A stretch of DNA of 48,474 bases, taken from NCBI GenBank assembly GCA_046155605.1, contig JBJXFQ010000006.1, positions 1 to 48,474 on the forward strand, written 5' to 3'. Every line of letters starts with the position of its first letter. The stretch's first letter is position 1. The DNA is from JAEUIZ01 sp046155605 (GTDB lineage Bacteria > Planctomycetota > Phycisphaerae > Phycisphaerales > UBA1924). The notes beneath the pieces were generated by a model. That model did not search any database. It was not told the DNA's origin and was given only the letters and a program-made list of their open reading frames with translations. The position numbers and the translations under genes were made by a program. Shown one piece after another: positions 47,282 through 48,474 of this stretch.

Positions 47282-48474
47282 ATGACGACCGTCTCGAAGG
47301 GCAAGAGCGTGCCGACCAAACCGAAGAACAGCCGTCCCGCGGGAGCGCGGGACCCGGTCTTTGACGAACTGGGGTTTCCGACGGACCCGGACAACCTCTA
47401 CACGCAGACGGTGCAGGTGATGCTTCAGGCGGCGGACCTGCTCGAGATGCCGCACTGGACGAAGTGCATCCTCGCGCAGCCGCAGAGCGAGATCATGGTT
47501 CACTTCCCCGTGCGCATGGACGACGGGGGCTACAAGCTCTTCAAGGGGTATCGGGTCCAGCACAACAACGCGATGGGGCCGTATAAGGGCGGGCTGCGAT
47601 TCCACCCCGACGTGCATCTTGATGACGTGAAGAGCCTCGCGCTCCTGATGACGATGAAGTGCTCGCTCGTCCGCATCCCCTATGGCGGCGGCAAGGGCGG
47701 CGTGAAGTGCGATCCGCGGAAGCTCAGCAAGAGCGAGCTTGAGCGCGTGAGCCGGCGCTTCACGGCGGCGATCTTCCGCTATATCGGGCCGGATTATGAC
47801 ATCCCCGCGCCCGACGTGAACACCAACGCGCAGATCATGGCGTGGATGGCGGACACCTATTCGAGCCTCGACGGGCAGGGCAAGAACATGTCGGATTCCG
47901 TCCGCGTCTTCACGGGCAAGCCCGTGGAGATCGGCGGCTCGGTCGGGCGCGAGAAGGCGACGGGCCAGGGCGTGGTCGATACGCTGCTTGAGCTGCTGCC
48001 GACGCTGGGAATCCAGGCCAAGGGCATGCGGTTCAGCGTCATCGGCTACGGCAACGTGGGCTCGTGGACGGCCCGCATCCTCGCCAAGCACGGCTCGAAG
48101 CTCGTCGCGGTGATGGACCACACCGGCGCGATCCGCAACGACGAGGGCATCGACACCGAGGCGCTGGCCATCCATGTTTCGGCCAATGGCGGCGTGGCGG
48201 GCTTCGGCGGCGGCGGGGCGGGCGGGAGCAAATCCGGCGGCAAGAGCGCCAAGGGCGCGCAGGCCATCTCCGTCGAGGAGTTCTACAAGACCAAGGTTGA
48301 CGTGCTGGTGCCCGCCGCCCTCGAGCAGATGATCAAGGAACGGGAGGCCAAGTGGATCGACGCGAAGGTCGTGGCCGAAGGGGCCAACGCCCCGACGACC
48401 CCCGCCGGCGACCGCGTGCTGACCGATCGCGGGATCGAGGTCATCCCGGCGATCCTCGCCAACGCGGGCGGCGT
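47282..48474 (+). CDS. Glutamate dehydrogenase (Glu/Leu/Phe/Val dehydrogenase family), 3' end outside window
   Basis: GDH interconverts glutamate and 2-oxoglutarate plus ammonia. The first 397 codons are visible: GYRVQHNNAMGPYKGGLRFH, SLALLMTMKCSLVRIPYGGGKGG with the catalytic lysine, DIPAPDVNTNAQIMAWMADTY, GREKATGQGVV, and the NAD(P)-binding GYGNVGSWTA. Residues 303-325 hold an unusual Gly/Ser/Lys-rich insert between the Rossmann strands, before ISVEEFYK. The family signature DVLVPAALEQMI follows. GAGGATT precedes ATG 47282. It is 159 bases after pepA on the same strand; cofactor preference is not clear. Confidence 0.93.
   Translation, partial: MTTVSKGKSVPTKPKNSRPAGARDPVFDELGFPTDPDNLYTQTVQVMLQAADLLEMPHWTKCILAQPQSEIMVHFPVRMDDGGYKLFKGYRVQHNNAMGPYKGGLRFHPDVHLDDVKSLALLMTMKCSLVRIPYGGGKGGVKCDPRKLSKSELERVSRRFTAAIFRYIGPDYDIPAPDVNTNAQIMAWMADTYSSLDGQGKNMSDSVRVFTGKPVEIGGSVGREKATGQGVVDTLLELLPTLGIQAKGMRFSVIGYGNVGSWTARILAKHGSKLVAVMDHTGAIRNDEGIDTEALAIHVSANGGVAGFGGGGAGGSKSGGKSAKGAQAISVEEFYKTKVDVLVPAALEQMIKEREAKWIDAKVVAEGANAPTTPAGDRVLTDRGIEVIPAILANAGG

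Overview
The window looks like a chromosomal segment of a high-GC planctomycete, most likely of the class Phycisphaerae. This is inferred from strongly G/C-ending codons, four secreted proteins ending in a PAP(S/A)SLALL-type hydrophobic stretch followed by RRRR (a PEP-CTERM-like tail frequent in that group), PEGA, DUF11 and DUF2934 proteins, small zinc-ribbon membrane proteins, and scattered GC-rich palindromes. No rRNA operon, phage structural genes or CRISPR array is present. Most genes are housekeeping genes in short operons, with a few plastic spots between them.

Layout. 1-1460: a frameshifted gene tail, a HEAT-like protein, and initiator tRNA-Met followed by two decayed copies of its 3' end plus terminator. 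1615-6101: nuoB, a CAU-anticodon tRNA (probably Ile2), lspA-dksA-like-accA, and an XRE regulator with a small membrane protein behind a palindrome-rich promoter. 6273-12574: proC, a double UspA protein, a PilZ protein, then a plus-strand run of lipoprotein, DUF4870, lptB, PEGA lipoprotein and a Cys-rich DUF11 lipoprotein. 12716-18497: flavin reductase-like protein, tryptophan 2,3-dioxygenase, tRNA-Val, a DUF2934 protein, and a glycosyltransferase-like / beta-CASP nuclease / sulfotransferase run. 18595-23962: Hsp20, threonine aldolase, secreted proteins, malate dehydrogenase. 24368-26305: two tandem paralogous secreted proteins, each with its own terminator. 26561-36034: lipoprotein, apt, groES-like, aroA, a DUF2325-like gene with a damaged 5' part, GNAT, cystathionine beta-synthase, a mini HisKA-like protein, surE and fpg. 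35994-39266: a 1090-residue hybrid histidine kinase. 39474-45538: secreted protein, icd, a DUF4258/DUF2283 pair followed by a duplicated icd 3' end, a RAYT transposase flanked by REP-like palindromes, HIT and CBS proteins. 45635-end: leucyl aminopeptidase and the start of a glutamate dehydrogenase.

The most notable signals are three. First, the icd 3' end is duplicated on the far side of a two-gene DUF4258/DUF2283 insert, an arrangement like integration into icd. Second, a REP-associated tyrosine transposase is flanked by 12-bp-stem palindromes, with a further copy of the same motif 38 kb away. Third, the 3' end of tRNA-fMet and its terminator occur as two decayed tandem copies. Central carbon metabolism (icd, mdh, gdh), amino-acid metabolism (proC, kynA, ltaE, cbs, aroA) and envelope biogenesis (lptB, lspA, lipoproteins) are represented but not clustered by pathway. 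All functional calls come from reading motifs by eye; no database search was run.
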